A stretch of 64,000 nt of DNA from Pseudarthrobacter polychromogenes (GTDB lineage Bacteria > Actinomycetota > Actinomycetes > Actinomycetales > Micrococcaceae), in contig NZ_BMKU01000004.1 of the NCBI RefSeq assembly GCF_014644495.1, positions 176,377 to 240,376 of the forward strand, in the 5' to 3' direction. The notes under the pieces were generated by a model. That model was given only the letters and a program-made list of their open reading frames with translations. It ran no database searches and was not told the origin of the DNA. Position numbers and translations under genes: made by a program. This document shows positions 17,507-25,904 of this stretch, piece by piece; the first letter of the stretch is position 1, and each line of letters begins with the position of its first letter.

Positions 17507-19025
17507 CGGCGTCAAAGAACTCCCGCAGCTCCCGGCGGGGGTCGGCGTCCACACGGGGCGTCTCGTCCAGGATCATCGTGGCCCGCTGCGGTCCATACTC
17601 CGGCCACTCCAGCCCGGGCATTCGTGGAGTTCCGGCCTGCGCGAAAGCCGCCCACGCGCCGCTCATGGCGTTGCTGATTGACGTTGGCGCCTTACCGCGA
17701 GTGAGGAAGGCTGCCTGTGGGCTGTCCGCGTGCCGGAACACGAACGGGATCTCCAGCGCGTGGCAGGCCCCCAGCTTTCCGCCCATGGCAGGGCTGCGCC
17801 AGGTGAAAAGGTAGGAGAATGTCCTTCCTGCGGCTCCACTCCGCGCGTCGAGGAGCCTGTTGCTGGGCTGCCGGTAGACGGAGTCGGCAATGGCGGCCTC
17901 CAGGAGTTCCTTGCCTGCCGGTTCCCTGCCCAACAGCCGGGTGAGCGCCTCCGCATAGCCGGAGGCAGCCGCCCGCGGGACCCCGGCGCCGGACAGCACG
18001 GCTGCGGCACGGTCCGGGTAGTCCGGGTCCGCTGCAGTGCCAGGACGCATCTCGACGGCGAATGAGCCCTCGTTCAGGTTCGTTCCGAGCAGCAGGTCCA
18101 CCCCGGTGTTGAGCCCGCCGCGCACCGCGTCCAGGGGCGGCAGCGGAAGCGACGGTGTCCCGACTGTGGGCTGGAAAGGCAACGGAACTGCGAAGGTCGC
18201 TTCCCCAGCGCGCCGCACCAGTTCTTCCTGCGCTGTGAGGATCCGCTCAACGGGCAGGGTAAGGACCTCCCGGGCTCGGGCCCTGTCCAGGCCGCACAGC
18301 GCCAGGAACTCCTCACAGATGCGGGTGGACTCCAGCTGGCTGCGGTAGCGTTCCGCGGTACCGCTTTGCATGATGGCCCGCCTGAAAAGGCCGGACGACG
18401 ACGGCATGCCCAGGAGGGTGCCGACAGCGGCCGCCCCTGCCGACTCCCCAAACAGCGTGACGTTGCCAGGGTCGCCGCCGAAAGCCCCAATGTTGCCCTG
18501 GATCCAGCGCAGCGCTTCCACCAGGTCCAGAAGACCAAGGTGGGAGGAGTCCTCATAGCCGCTGCCCAGCACGTCCCCCAGATGCAGGAAGCCCAGGGCG
18601 CCCAGCCGGTAATTGACCGTCACCACTACGGTGCCGGAAGCAGCGGCGAGGCCGCCGCCGTCGTACATGGCGTCACTGTTGGAGCCGGAGAGGTAGGCGC
18701 CGCCGTGAACCCACACCATGACCGGCCTGGCGGCGTCCTCCACAGCGGGCGTCCAGATGTTCAGGTTGAGGCAGTCATGCTCGCTCCATGTCCGTGGTTC
18801 CGTGCCCGGCGGCGCGTGGGACTCGGGGTTCTGCGGCGCTGCGGGGCCCTGCGTTGTGCAGTCACGCACCTCTTGCCGGCGCGCGGCCGGGGCTGGCGGG
18901 CGGAAGCGCCGGGAGCCTGACGGCGGCTCGGCGTAGGGGATTCCCAGGAATCGGTGGACCGGTGTTCCTTCCACGCTGACCGTGGTGCCGCGGACGGCTC
19001 CCGAAGGCGGTTTGGCGTCTGTCAT
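17484..19025 (-). CDS. Type-B carboxylesterase family protein
   Basis: The 513-residue alpha/beta hydrolase belongs to the carboxylesterase/cholinesterase family. It shows FLGIPYAEPPSGSRRF near residue 26, EHDCLNLNIWTP, the oxyanion motif VWVHGGAYLSGS, the nucleophile elbow LFGESAGAAAVG, an acidic LLGTNLNEGSF and the His in CHALEIPFVF, so the catalytic triad looks intact. There is no signal peptide, so it is cytoplasmic. ATG 19025 is the start, since the upstream frame is antisense shadow. It is the last gene of the leftward operon GH1-CaiB-AccDA-esterase, suggesting it cleaves an aromatic ester such as an acylated glycoside or depside. Confidence 0.88.
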   Translation of the reverse strand: MTDAKPPSGAVRGTTVSVEGTPVHRFLGIPYAEPPSGSRRFRPPAPAARRQEVRDCTTQGPAAPQNPESHAPPGTEPRTWSEHDCLNLNIWTPAVEDAARPVMVWVHGGAYLSGSNSDAMYDGGGLAAASGTVVVTVNYRLGALGFLHLGDVLGSGYEDSSHLGLLDLVEALRWIQGNIGAFGGDPGNVTLFGESAGAAAVGTLLGMPSSSGLFRRAIMQSGTAERYRSQLESTRICEEFLALCGLDRARAREVLTLPVERILTAQEELVRRAGEATFAVPLPFQPTVGTPSLPLPPLDAVRGGLNTGVDLLLGTNLNEGSFAVEMRPGTAADPDYPDRAAAVLSGAGVPRAAASGYAEALTRLLGREPAGKELLEAAIADSVYRQPSNRLLDARSGAAGRTFSYLFTWRSPAMGGKLGACHALEIPFVFRHADSPQAAFLTRGKAPTSISNAMSGAWAAFAQAGTPRMPGLEWPEYGPQRATMILDETPRVDADPRRELREFFDAVRLRPAS

Positions 19026-19035
19026 GGTTGTCGCT

Positions 19036-20565
19036 TTAGGGCCTTCCCGGGACGTAGCGGCGGGAACGGTCCTTGATGAGGACGTCGAGGTCGGTGGTCG
19101 CGATGTCCCGCAAGTGCTGATCCACCGCTGACGCTGCCTTGGCCAGGAAAATATTAGCGGACCGTGCCTGGAAGCTGTCGGGCTCTTCCAGTACTTCGTC
19201 GAGCAAGCCGTCCTGGAACATAGCCGAAGCACTTACTCTTTGCTGCTGGGCCATGGCTCCCGCATGGCGGGTGTTTCCGTGGACAATGGCACTGGCCCCT
19301 TCGGGTAGCAGCGGTGCGAGCCAGCTGTTGCTGAAGGCGACGATTCGGTCTGTGGGAAACAGGGCCAGGGCTCCGCCACCTGCCCCTTGGCCCAGGAGCA
19401 GCGTCATGGTGGGGACACGCAGATCGAGCAGCTTTGCCAGAGTGAGGGCGATTTCCTGTCCGAGGCCGCCCTCTTCCGCTTCTTTTGACAGTTCTGCGCC
19501 CGGGGTGTCGATGACGGTGAGCAGCGGCAGCCCCAGAGCCTCAGCCAGGTCCATCCCGCGCCGGGCCTCCCGCAGCTCTGCGGGGCCAAAGGTGGCTCCG
19601 CCGTCGGCCCCTTTGCGGTCGAGCCCGACGACGACTGTTCCCCGGCCCCCGATGGTTGCCAAAGCGATCGCAAGGGTTTTGGGGCTTTCTCCGGCGGTTC
19701 CGCCTAAGGGGACCAGGTCCCCCGCGGCCACGCGAAGGAAGTCGCGCAGGCCGGGGCGCAGCGGGAGCCGCGAGGCCGTGACGGCAGGCCATGATTGGGT
19801 TTCCCTGGCCCCGGTGTCCGCATCATCAACAGCTGGCGCAGAGTCCGGGTGGTTCCCTGTCCGCAACTCATCGGGATTGGCATTGAGTACGGTGAGGATG
19901 CCAATGATGAATTTTCGCAGGTGGCGGGGGTGGGTGACCGCATCGATTTTCCCGTGGCGGTGAAGGTTCTCGGATTGCTGGACCCCGGCCGGGAATTCCT
20001 TGCCAAAGAGCGCTTTGTACACTTTCGGTCCCAGGAACCCGATCATCGCCTGCGGTTGGGCAGCAGTGACGTGTCCCAGCGATCCCCAGGACGCGAACAC
20101 CCCGCCTGTGGTGGGGTGCCGAAGGTAGACCAGGTACGGGAGGCGGGCCCGCTTGTGCGCGTTGACCGCGGCGGTGATCCGGGCCATCTGGACAAAGGCT
20201 GCCGTCCCTTCCTGCATCCTGGTTCCGCCCGATACAGGGGAGGCCAGCAGCGGTAGACCCAGGTGTGTTGCCTTTTCAATCGCCTCGGTTATCCGGGTTG
20301 CTGCGCTAACGCCTATGGAGCCGCCCAGGAAGGTGAACTCGCTGAGGATGACGGCCACCCGCCGGCCCTCGATGCTTCCTTCGCCGGTGATGATCGATTC
20401 ATCGCGCCCGGACTTGGCTTTCGCGGCGGCCAGTTCCTCGGCGTAGCCCTCTTCGATGGCCAGCCGGGGGAGTGGCCGATCCCAGGTACGGAAGCTCCCG
20501 GGGTCGAGGGCCAGGGCAATGAGTTCTTCAGGGCTGATGCGGCCCGGCGTAGCCTGCTGGGTCAT
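19036..20565 (-). CDS. Fused AccD-AccA-type acyl-CoA carboxyltransferase subunit
   Basis: The 509-residue protein has two crotonase-like carboxyltransferase halves. The beta-like half (about 1-235) has FLGGSIGVSAATRITEAIEKA, SPVSGGTRMQEGT and FLGPKVYKALFGKEFP. The alpha-like half (about 265-509) has LPLLTVIDTPGAELSKEAEEGG and LLGQGAGGGALALFPTDR. Unlike AccD of acetyl-CoA carboxylase it shows no N-terminal CxxC zinc ribbon. The ATG overlaps the stop of the CoA-transferase gene (ATGA), so they are coupled. No biotin carboxylase or biotin carrier gene is nearby, so it either borrows subunits from elsewhere or acts in reverse on an acyl-CoA made by its neighbour. Confidence 0.82.
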   Translation of the reverse strand: MTQQATPGRISPEELIALALDPGSFRTWDRPLPRLAIEEGYAEELAAAKAKSGRDESIITGEGSIEGRRVAVILSEFTFLGGSIGVSAATRITEAIEKATHLGLPLLASPVSGGTRMQEGTAAFVQMARITAAVNAHKRARLPYLVYLRHPTTGGVFASWGSLGHVTAAQPQAMIGFLGPKVYKALFGKEFPAGVQQSENLHRHGKIDAVTHPRHLRKFIIGILTVLNANPDELRTGNHPDSAPAVDDADTGARETQSWPAVTASRLPLRPGLRDFLRVAAGDLVPLGGTAGESPKTLAIALATIGGRGTVVVGLDRKGADGGATFGPAELREARRGMDLAEALGLPLLTVIDTPGAELSKEAEEGGLGQEIALTLAKLLDLRVPTMTLLLGQGAGGGALALFPTDRIVAFSNSWLAPLLPEGASAIVHGNTRHAGAMAQQQRVSASAMFQDGLLDEVLEEPDSFQARSANIFLAKAASAVDQHLRDIATTDLDVLIKDRSRRYVPGRP

Positions 20566-21740
20566 ACAGTCACCGTCTGGCCCAGCCACTGCATGACGGA
20601 TGCCCGGTGCTGGCCCAGCAGCGGCGGAGCCTCATGATCCCGCTTGGTGGTTTCAACGCCCGCGTGATCGAAGAACCGCAGGGGCGGGCCGGGGAGCTCG
20701 ATGGGTCCGAGGGTTGGATGTTCGACCCCAACCGCCAGCCCTTGGGACCTGGTCTGGTCCCATGCGTACACTTCGTCGATGGTCCGGACTTTCCCCGCCG
20801 GTATGCCGGCCGCCTTCATGGCAGTGAGCAGGTCTTCGGCCTTATGGGCTGCAAAGTGTGCTTCGATCGCAGCAACGAGCCGGGCGTGGTTGCCCACGCG
20901 GGCCGCATTCGACGCAAATGCCTGGTCCTCAGGATCCAACCCGGCGAACGCTGCGAACCGTGACCACAGACCCTCCGAACCGACGGCGATCTGCACGGCC
21001 CCGTCCGCACACCGGAACAGGCCGTACGGGGCGATGGACGGGTGATGGTTTCCCTGCGCCGCACCGGTCTCGCCGGCCACAGTCCAGCGGGTGCCCTGGA
21101 ACGCGTGGACTCCAACGAGGGACGCGAGCAACGAGGTGCGCACCACCTGCCCCCGGCCGGTGTGCTCCCGCTCAAGCAAGGCCGCCAGCACCCCGTACGC
21201 TCCGTACATCCCGGCCAGCAAGTCACCAATTGGAACCCCCACCCGCTGCGGATCGTCAGGCCCGGATCCGGTGAGGGACATCAGGCCGCTTTCCCCCTGC
21301 GCGATCTGGTCGTAGCCGGCCCGTCCGCCTTCGGGCCCGTCGTGGCCAAATCCGGAAATGGAAAGGATGACCGTGCGGGGATTGAGCTCCTCCACCGCTT
21401 CCGGACGGAAGCCGAGGCGGTCCAGGGCTCCGGGCCGGAAGTTCTCCACCAGCACATCAGCGTTCCGGATCAGACGGCGCAAAGTCTCCGCGCCGTCGTC
21501 GCTCTTTAAATCGACGGTGATGGATTCCTTGTTCCGGTTGCAGGACAGGAAATACGTGGACTGGCGCTCATCCGCATCCCCCACAAAAGGTGGCCCCCAG
21601 CCCCGGGTGTCATCGCCGCCGTCGGGGGATTCGACCTTAATGACGCGGGCGCCCAGGTCAGCCATCATCATGGTGGCGTGGGGACCGGCCAAGGCGCGGG
21701 TGAGGTCGACGACGGTAATGCCGTCCAGTGGTCCGGGCAT
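20562..21740 (-). CDS. CaiB/BaiF-type (class III) CoA-transferase
   Basis: This 392-residue family III CoA-transferase moves CoA between carboxylic acids without external ATP. It starts PLDGITVVDLTRALAGPHAT and carries MMADLGARVIKVESP, CNRNKESITVDLKS, NADVLVENFRPGALDRLG and GYDQIAQGESGLMSLTG, where the Asp is the expected acyl-anhydride nucleophile. ATG 21740 gives the standard ~390-residue length and follows GAAAGG by eight bases. It is the second gene of the leftward operon, after a GH1 beta-glucosidase and before the carboxyltransferase. Its acid substrate may be a breakdown product of the flavonoid ring, but this is inference. Confidence 0.9.
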   Translation of the reverse strand: MPGPLDGITVVDLTRALAGPHATMMMADLGARVIKVESPDGGDDTRGWGPPFVGDADERQSTYFLSCNRNKESITVDLKSDDGAETLRRLIRNADVLVENFRPGALDRLGFRPEAVEELNPRTVILSISGFGHDGPEGGRAGYDQIAQGESGLMSLTGSGPDDPQRVGVPIGDLLAGMYGAYGVLAALLEREHTGRGQVVRTSLLASLVGVHAFQGTRWTVAGETGAAQGNHHPSIAPYGLFRCADGAVQIAVGSEGLWSRFAAFAGLDPEDQAFASNAARVGNHARLVAAIEAHFAAHKAEDLLTAMKAAGIPAGKVRTIDEVYAWDQTRSQGLAVGVEHPTLGPIELPGPPLRFFDHAGVETTKRDHEAPPLLGQHRASVMQWLGQTVTV

Positions 21741-21795
21741 GGAAGAAAGCCTTTCGGGATGTACAGGTGCTGGGGACGGAAGTGCGCGACGGCGG

Positions 21796-23112
21796 TTAGG
21801 CCGGTTGGGGTGCCCTGCCGGCCCCGGAAGCAGGTGCCTGGGCTGGGTGGTCCAGGCCGGTGTGTTCCTGGTCTGTATGCACCTGTGCCTGGCTGCCCAG
21901 CCAGCGTGCGCTTTCCTTGGGGGTCCGGTCCTGGGTTTCCCGGTCCACGGCGATGAGGCCGAACTTGGGTCCGTAGCCGAATACCCATTCGTAGTTGTCG
22001 AAGGCCGTCCACGCAATGTAGCCGCGGACGTCGATGCCGTCCGCCAGGCAGGATGTCACGCGGTCGACGGCGACGCGCAGGTATTCGACCCGCTGCCTGT
22101 CATCCTCGGTGGCCAGGCCGTTTTCGGTGACAATCACCGGGATGCCGGCAACGCGGTGGGCTTCCCGGATAGTGGCCTCGAGGGCCTGCGGGTAGATTTC
22201 TTCACCCATCTGGTTGGTTGCCGCGCCGTCCGGTGCCGGCGCGTGGCCATCCGGGCCGTAGACAGTGCGGCCGTAGGTCTGGATCCCCACGAAGTCGTCG
22301 CCGCGGGAGGCCTCCAGGAAACGCTCGTTGACGTTGCGGCGCACGCGGTCAGCGATTTCCTGGCCGCCCTCGATGGACTGGATGTCAGAGTTCGCGAGCG
22401 TCCAGCCCACCAGGAGGTCGGGGCGGTGGGCCTTGATGGCAGCAGTGGCGGCCCGGTGTGCCGCCAGCTTCACGTCGAATCCGGCCTCTGTGGAGCAGAA
22501 CTGGAAGGGTGCAACGGTGCTGGCGTCCACGCCGAGGCGCTGGGCTGCTGCGGCCCACACCGGCACGGAGCCGCGGTTTTCCGGGGCTTCGCCGCCGATG
22601 CCGAAGGACTCCAGGAGCCAGGGGAGGTTGGGTTCATTCAGGGTGCAGGCGACGCCGATGAGGTCCCCCAGATGCGCCATCACGCGGTCGCAGTAGCGGG
22701 CAAAGAGCTCCGCCGTCCGGGCGCCTTCCCACCCACCGAGGGCCAGGAGCCAGCGCGGGGACGTGAAGTGGTGGAACGTGACCACGGGGGTGAGGCCGTG
22801 CTCGTGGCAGGCCTCGAGCATGCGGCGGTAGTGGTCGAGCTCGGCCGTGGAGAACAGCCCTTCTTCCGGCTCGATGCGTGCCCACTCGATGGAGAAGCGG
22901 TAGGTGGTGAAACCGAGGCTGGCGATCAGGGCAATGTCCTCGCGGTAGCGGTGGTAGTGGTCCACTGCGTCTCCGGACGGTTCGGAGAACATGCTGCCGG
23001 GGAGGTGCTCCAGGAACCAAGTGTCGCTGTTGACGTTGTTCCCTTCCACCTGGTGGCCGGCGCTGGCGACGCCCCAGAGGAAGTCCTGCGGGAATGGTGA
23101 TGCCGTGGTCAT
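21796..23112 (-). CDS. GH1 family beta-glucosidase
   Basis: This 438-residue retaining beta-glycosidase would release glucose from beta-glucosides such as flavonol 3-glucosides. It begins FPQDFLWGVASAGHQVEGNN and has YRFSIEWARIEPEEG, the acid/base Glu160 in CTLNEPNLPW and the nucleophile Glu330 in IPVIVTENGLATED, plus IAWTAFDNYEWVFGYGPKFGL near the C-terminus. There is no signal peptide, so it acts on imported glycosides. ATG 23112 precedes the conserved start. It opens a leftward operon divergent from the ABC importer, and a shared 15-bp regulatory site lies between them at 23210. Confidence 0.93.
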   Translation of the reverse strand: MTTASPFPQDFLWGVASAGHQVEGNNVNSDTWFLEHLPGSMFSEPSGDAVDHYHRYREDIALIASLGFTTYRFSIEWARIEPEEGLFSTAELDHYRRMLEACHEHGLTPVVTFHHFTSPRWLLALGGWEGARTAELFARYCDRVMAHLGDLIGVACTLNEPNLPWLLESFGIGGEAPENRGSVPVWAAAAQRLGVDASTVAPFQFCSTEAGFDVKLAAHRAATAAIKAHRPDLLVGWTLANSDIQSIEGGQEIADRVRRNVNERFLEASRGDDFVGIQTYGRTVYGPDGHAPAPDGAATNQMGEEIYPQALEATIREAHRVAGIPVIVTENGLATEDDRQRVEYLRVAVDRVTSCLADGIDVRGYIAWTAFDNYEWVFGYGPKFGLIAVDRETQDRTPKESARWLGSQAQVHTDQEHTGLDHPAQAPASGAGRAPQPA

Positions 23113-23199
23113 ATGGTTCCTTTCGGGTCTGCGCCGACGAACAGCGCACGGGGCCGCTCTGCCCTGGCTTCCAATCCTTTCCCGTCGCGTGACCGGGAC

Positions 23200-23227
23200 C
23201 ACAATACCTTTTCAATCAATGACATTC
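23200..23227. promoter_or_regulatory. Site A: putative IclR operator between divergent operons
   Basis: The 15-bp core TTTCAATCAATGACA (23210-23224) matches three other sites in this region at 11-12 of 15 positions or similar. With its left flank CACAATAC it matches site B (34800-34827) at 22 of 28 positions. Read leftward, the flank gives TATTGT as a possible -10 with the core in the promoter spacer, so binding would block the GH1 operon promoter. It lies 98 bases from the GH1 start and 113 from the binding-protein start. The link to IclR is inference from the site next to iclR. Confidence 0.55.
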
Positions 23228-23336
23228 TCATGTGAGTGCCCAGTGCGCCCGGCCGATGCTTGTGGAGAGCCGGCGAGCAGCCAGCCCCCCACACCGTTCT
23301 TCTCCGATGTCACATCAGAATGCAAAGGCGCACTAC

Positions 23337-24893
23337 ATGAAACTCCTGAACTCCACTGCCCGTGCGAGCTCCGCCGTTCTGGCTGGCGCGCTCCTGCTGG
23401 GATCGTTGACCGCCTGCGGCGGCGGATCCAGCCAGGCCACTGCCACAGTGGACACCCGCACCCTGACCCTCGCTGTCGACAGCGACTCGGCCTCGTTCGG
23501 CTTCGACCCGCTGCGCGTCTCGGCTGCCCAGCGGCAGTTCTTTGAGGGCCTCTACGAAAGCCTGATGGCTTTGCAGCCGGACGGTTCCGCAGGTCCGGGC
23601 CTGGCCAAGGAGTTCAGCTACAACGCAGACAACACCGTCCTGACGCTCACCCTCAAGGACGATGTGACCTTCACGGACGGCTCAAAGCTCGACGCCGGGC
23701 TGGTCAAAGCGAACCTGGACCGCCGGTCGGACCCCGCATTGAGCGCGTACTCGGCAGTAGCCAAGGGCGGCGCCCAGGAAATCACCTCCGTTGACGTGGT
23801 CAGCCCCACCCAAGTCGCCCTGACCTTCGCCAAGCCCCAGCCGGGATTCGAGAAGAACCTGGCATCCACCACCGGCATGATCGTGGGCAAGAACGGCGTC
23901 ACCGACTCCGCCAGCCTCGCCGCGACCCCGGCAGGCTCCGGCCCCTACACGCTGGATCCCTCCACCGTGAAGGGCAACAAGTACGTCCTGGTGAAGAAGG
24001 AGGACAACCCGGAAGCGTCCAAGTACGCCTTCGACAAGGTCATCTTCAGCGTGGTCCAGGATCCCCAGGCCCGGGCAAACGCTTTGGTGTCCGGCCAGGC
24101 GGATGTGGCAATGCTGACCTCAAACACCGTTGACTTCGCAAAGTCCAAGGGCGTAGGTGTGTCCCAGATCGGCGGCACGGTCAACACCATGATCTCCTTT
24201 GACAAGATCGGCAAGACCGCCCCGGCGTTCGCTGAGGAGAAGGTCCGCCAGGCGATTCAGTACGCAATCAACCGCCAGGCCCTCGTGGATGCCCTGCACA
24301 AGGGTGACATCCCCGCCTGGAACGCCCTGCCCAAGGACTCCGCCGGCTTCACCAATGACCTCGAAACCACGTTCGCCTACAACCCGGAAAAGGCCAAGAG
24401 CCTGCTGGCCGAGGCCGGCTACCCGGACGGCTTCGACTTCACAATCATCGCCAGCGCCCAGACCCAGACGGACCTGCAGGCCGTCCAGAAGGACCTCGCC
24501 GCCGTCGGAATCACCATGAACGTGAAGATGGCCTCCTCCACTGACGAAGCCTTCGCCGCCGTCGCCACAACCCCGCTGGGCTACGCGCCGCTGAACTGGG
24601 ACAACCCCGTTGGCGTCATGTACGGAGCAGTCCTCAACGGCTTCACCAACGTCCAGAAGGCCACCGACGAGCAGCTCAGCGCCGCTACGGGCGAGCTGGC
24701 CGCCGCCAAGGACGACGCCGCCGTCAAGGCAGCAGCCACCAAGCTGAACACGCGGCTGGTGGAATCGGGCTGGATGATCCCGCTGTATGAGGCACTGACC
24801 AACCAGGGCTACAACACCAAGAAGGTGGCCCCGGTGGAGTTCGCCGGGACCAACGCCTACCCGCTCCTCTCGTCCTACACGCCGGCCAGCTAA
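23337..24893 (+). CDS. ABC importer solute-binding lipoprotein (SBP family 5, peptide/oligosaccharide type)
   Basis: The 518-residue extracytoplasmic lipoprotein has a signal peptide ending LLGSLTACGGG with the lipobox Cys near residue 26. The body follows the DppA/OppA fold: LTLAVDSDSASFGFDPL, FFEGLYESLMALQPDG, LTLTLKDDVTFTDGSKL, EEKVRQAIQYAINRQALVDAL, and LLAEAGYPDGFDFTI. Family 5 receptors bind peptides, nickel or plant oligosaccharides. The downstream rhamnosidase and GH43 genes suggest a glycoside or oligosaccharide ligand. ATG 23337 follows AAAGGCG. An in-frame ATG at 23307 is less likely. It is the first gene of a seven-gene rightward operon. Confidence 0.92.
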   Translation: MKLLNSTARASSAVLAGALLLGSLTACGGGSSQATATVDTRTLTLAVDSDSASFGFDPLRVSAAQRQFFEGLYESLMALQPDGSAGPGLAKEFSYNADNTVLTLTLKDDVTFTDGSKLDAGLVKANLDRRSDPALSAYSAVAKGGAQEITSVDVVSPTQVALTFAKPQPGFEKNLASTTGMIVGKNGVTDSASLAATPAGSGPYTLDPSTVKGNKYVLVKKEDNPEASKYAFDKVIFSVVQDPQARANALVSGQADVAMLTSNTVDFAKSKGVGVSQIGGTVNTMISFDKIGKTAPAFAEEKVRQAIQYAINRQALVDALHKGDIPAWNALPKDSAGFTNDLETTFAYNPEKAKSLLAEAGYPDGFDFTIIASAQTQTDLQAVQKDLAAVGITMNVKMASSTDEAFAAVATTPLGYAPLNWDNPVGVMYGAVLNGFTNVQKATDEQLSAATGELAAAKDDAAVKAAATKLNTRLVESGWMIPLYEALTNQGYNTKKVAPVEFAGTNAYPLLSSYTPAS

Positions 24894-24962
24894 TTCCCGC
24901 TCCGGCCGGGCGGGCTCGCATAAAGAGTCCGCCCGGCGGGGGCCTGACCGATGGAGGTCACC

Positions 24963-25904
24963 ATGGCACTATTCATCACCAAGCGCCTGTTGATGGCGCT
25001 GGCCACCGTGCTGGTAGTTGCGGTACTGGCATTTCTGCTGGTGCACGCAATGCCCGGCAGTCCCGGAGCCGTATCCCTCGGTGCCGGGGCCAGCCAGGAA
25101 GCGATCGCTGAAGTCAACCAGCGCCTCGGCTGGAACGATCCGCTCCTGGCCCAGTTCTTCACGTGGCTCGGCGCCGCCGTCCAGGGCGACTTCGGAATCT
25201 CCCTCATTGACGGACGGTCGGTCAGTGCGGACCTTGCGAGCAGACTCCCTGTCACAGCATCGCTTGCTGCCGGAGCCACGCTGCTCAGTGCTGTCCTTGG
25301 GATTGGACTGGGCGTCACCGCCGCCGTCCGCGGCGGCATGGCGGACCGCGTCATCGGCGGTGTCTGCGGCATGGCGGTGGCGCTCCCGGCCTTCTGGATC
25401 GGCATCATTTTTGTCTACCTCCTGGCGGTCCAGTCCTCCGTTTTCCCGGCCACCGGCTATGTTCCGTTCGAGGCCTCGCCGCAGGACTGGGCGCTGTCCC
25501 TGGCCCTGCCCGTGATCACGCTGGCCGTGGGCGGGGCAGCATTCATCGCCCGCCAGACCAGGGCCTCCATGCTCGAGGCGCTGCAGCAGGAACACATCCG
25601 GACCCTCCGCGCCACGGCCACGCCCACCTGGAAGATCCTGTACGTCCACGCCCTGCGCTACGCCAGCCTGCCCATCGTGGCCGGCATCGCGCTGCAGTTC
25701 ATCCAGCTGTTCGGCGGCTCCGTCATCGCCGAGCAGCTGTTCGCCATGCCCGGACTGGGCCAAGCCGTCCAGAACTCCGTCAGCACCCATGACGCCCCGT
25801 CCGTGCAGGGCGTGGTGGTGATCGCCACCGTGGTGGTGGTCGCCGTGAACCTGGTGCTGGAACTCGCCACCAAGTTCCTCGACCCGAAGTTGCGTGCCTC
25901 ATGA
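24963..25904 (+). CDS. ABC importer permease (DppB/OppB type)
   Basis: This 313-residue inner-membrane permease begins ITKRLLMALATVLVVAVLAFLLVHAMPGSP, the hallmark of DppB-type subunits. It contains GLGVTAAVRGGMADRVI and a coupling-loop region ARQTRASMLEALQQEHIRTLRA followed by LRYASLPIVAGIALQFIQLFGGSVIAEQLFAMPGLG. About six membrane segments are visible. ATG 24963 is chosen because GGAGG sits six bases upstream. The ATG at 24951 overlaps that site. The stop overlaps the next start (ATGA). Confidence 0.92.
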   Translation: MALFITKRLLMALATVLVVAVLAFLLVHAMPGSPGAVSLGAGASQEAIAEVNQRLGWNDPLLAQFFTWLGAAVQGDFGISLIDGRSVSADLASRLPVTASLAAGATLLSAVLGIGLGVTAAVRGGMADRVIGGVCGMAVALPAFWIGIIFVYLLAVQSSVFPATGYVPFEASPQDWALSLALPVITLAVGGAAFIARQTRASMLEALQQEHIRTLRATATPTWKILYVHALRYASLPIVAGIALQFIQLFGGSVIAEQLFAMPGLGQAVQNSVSTHDAPSVQGVVVIATVVVVAVNLVLELATKFLDPKLRAS

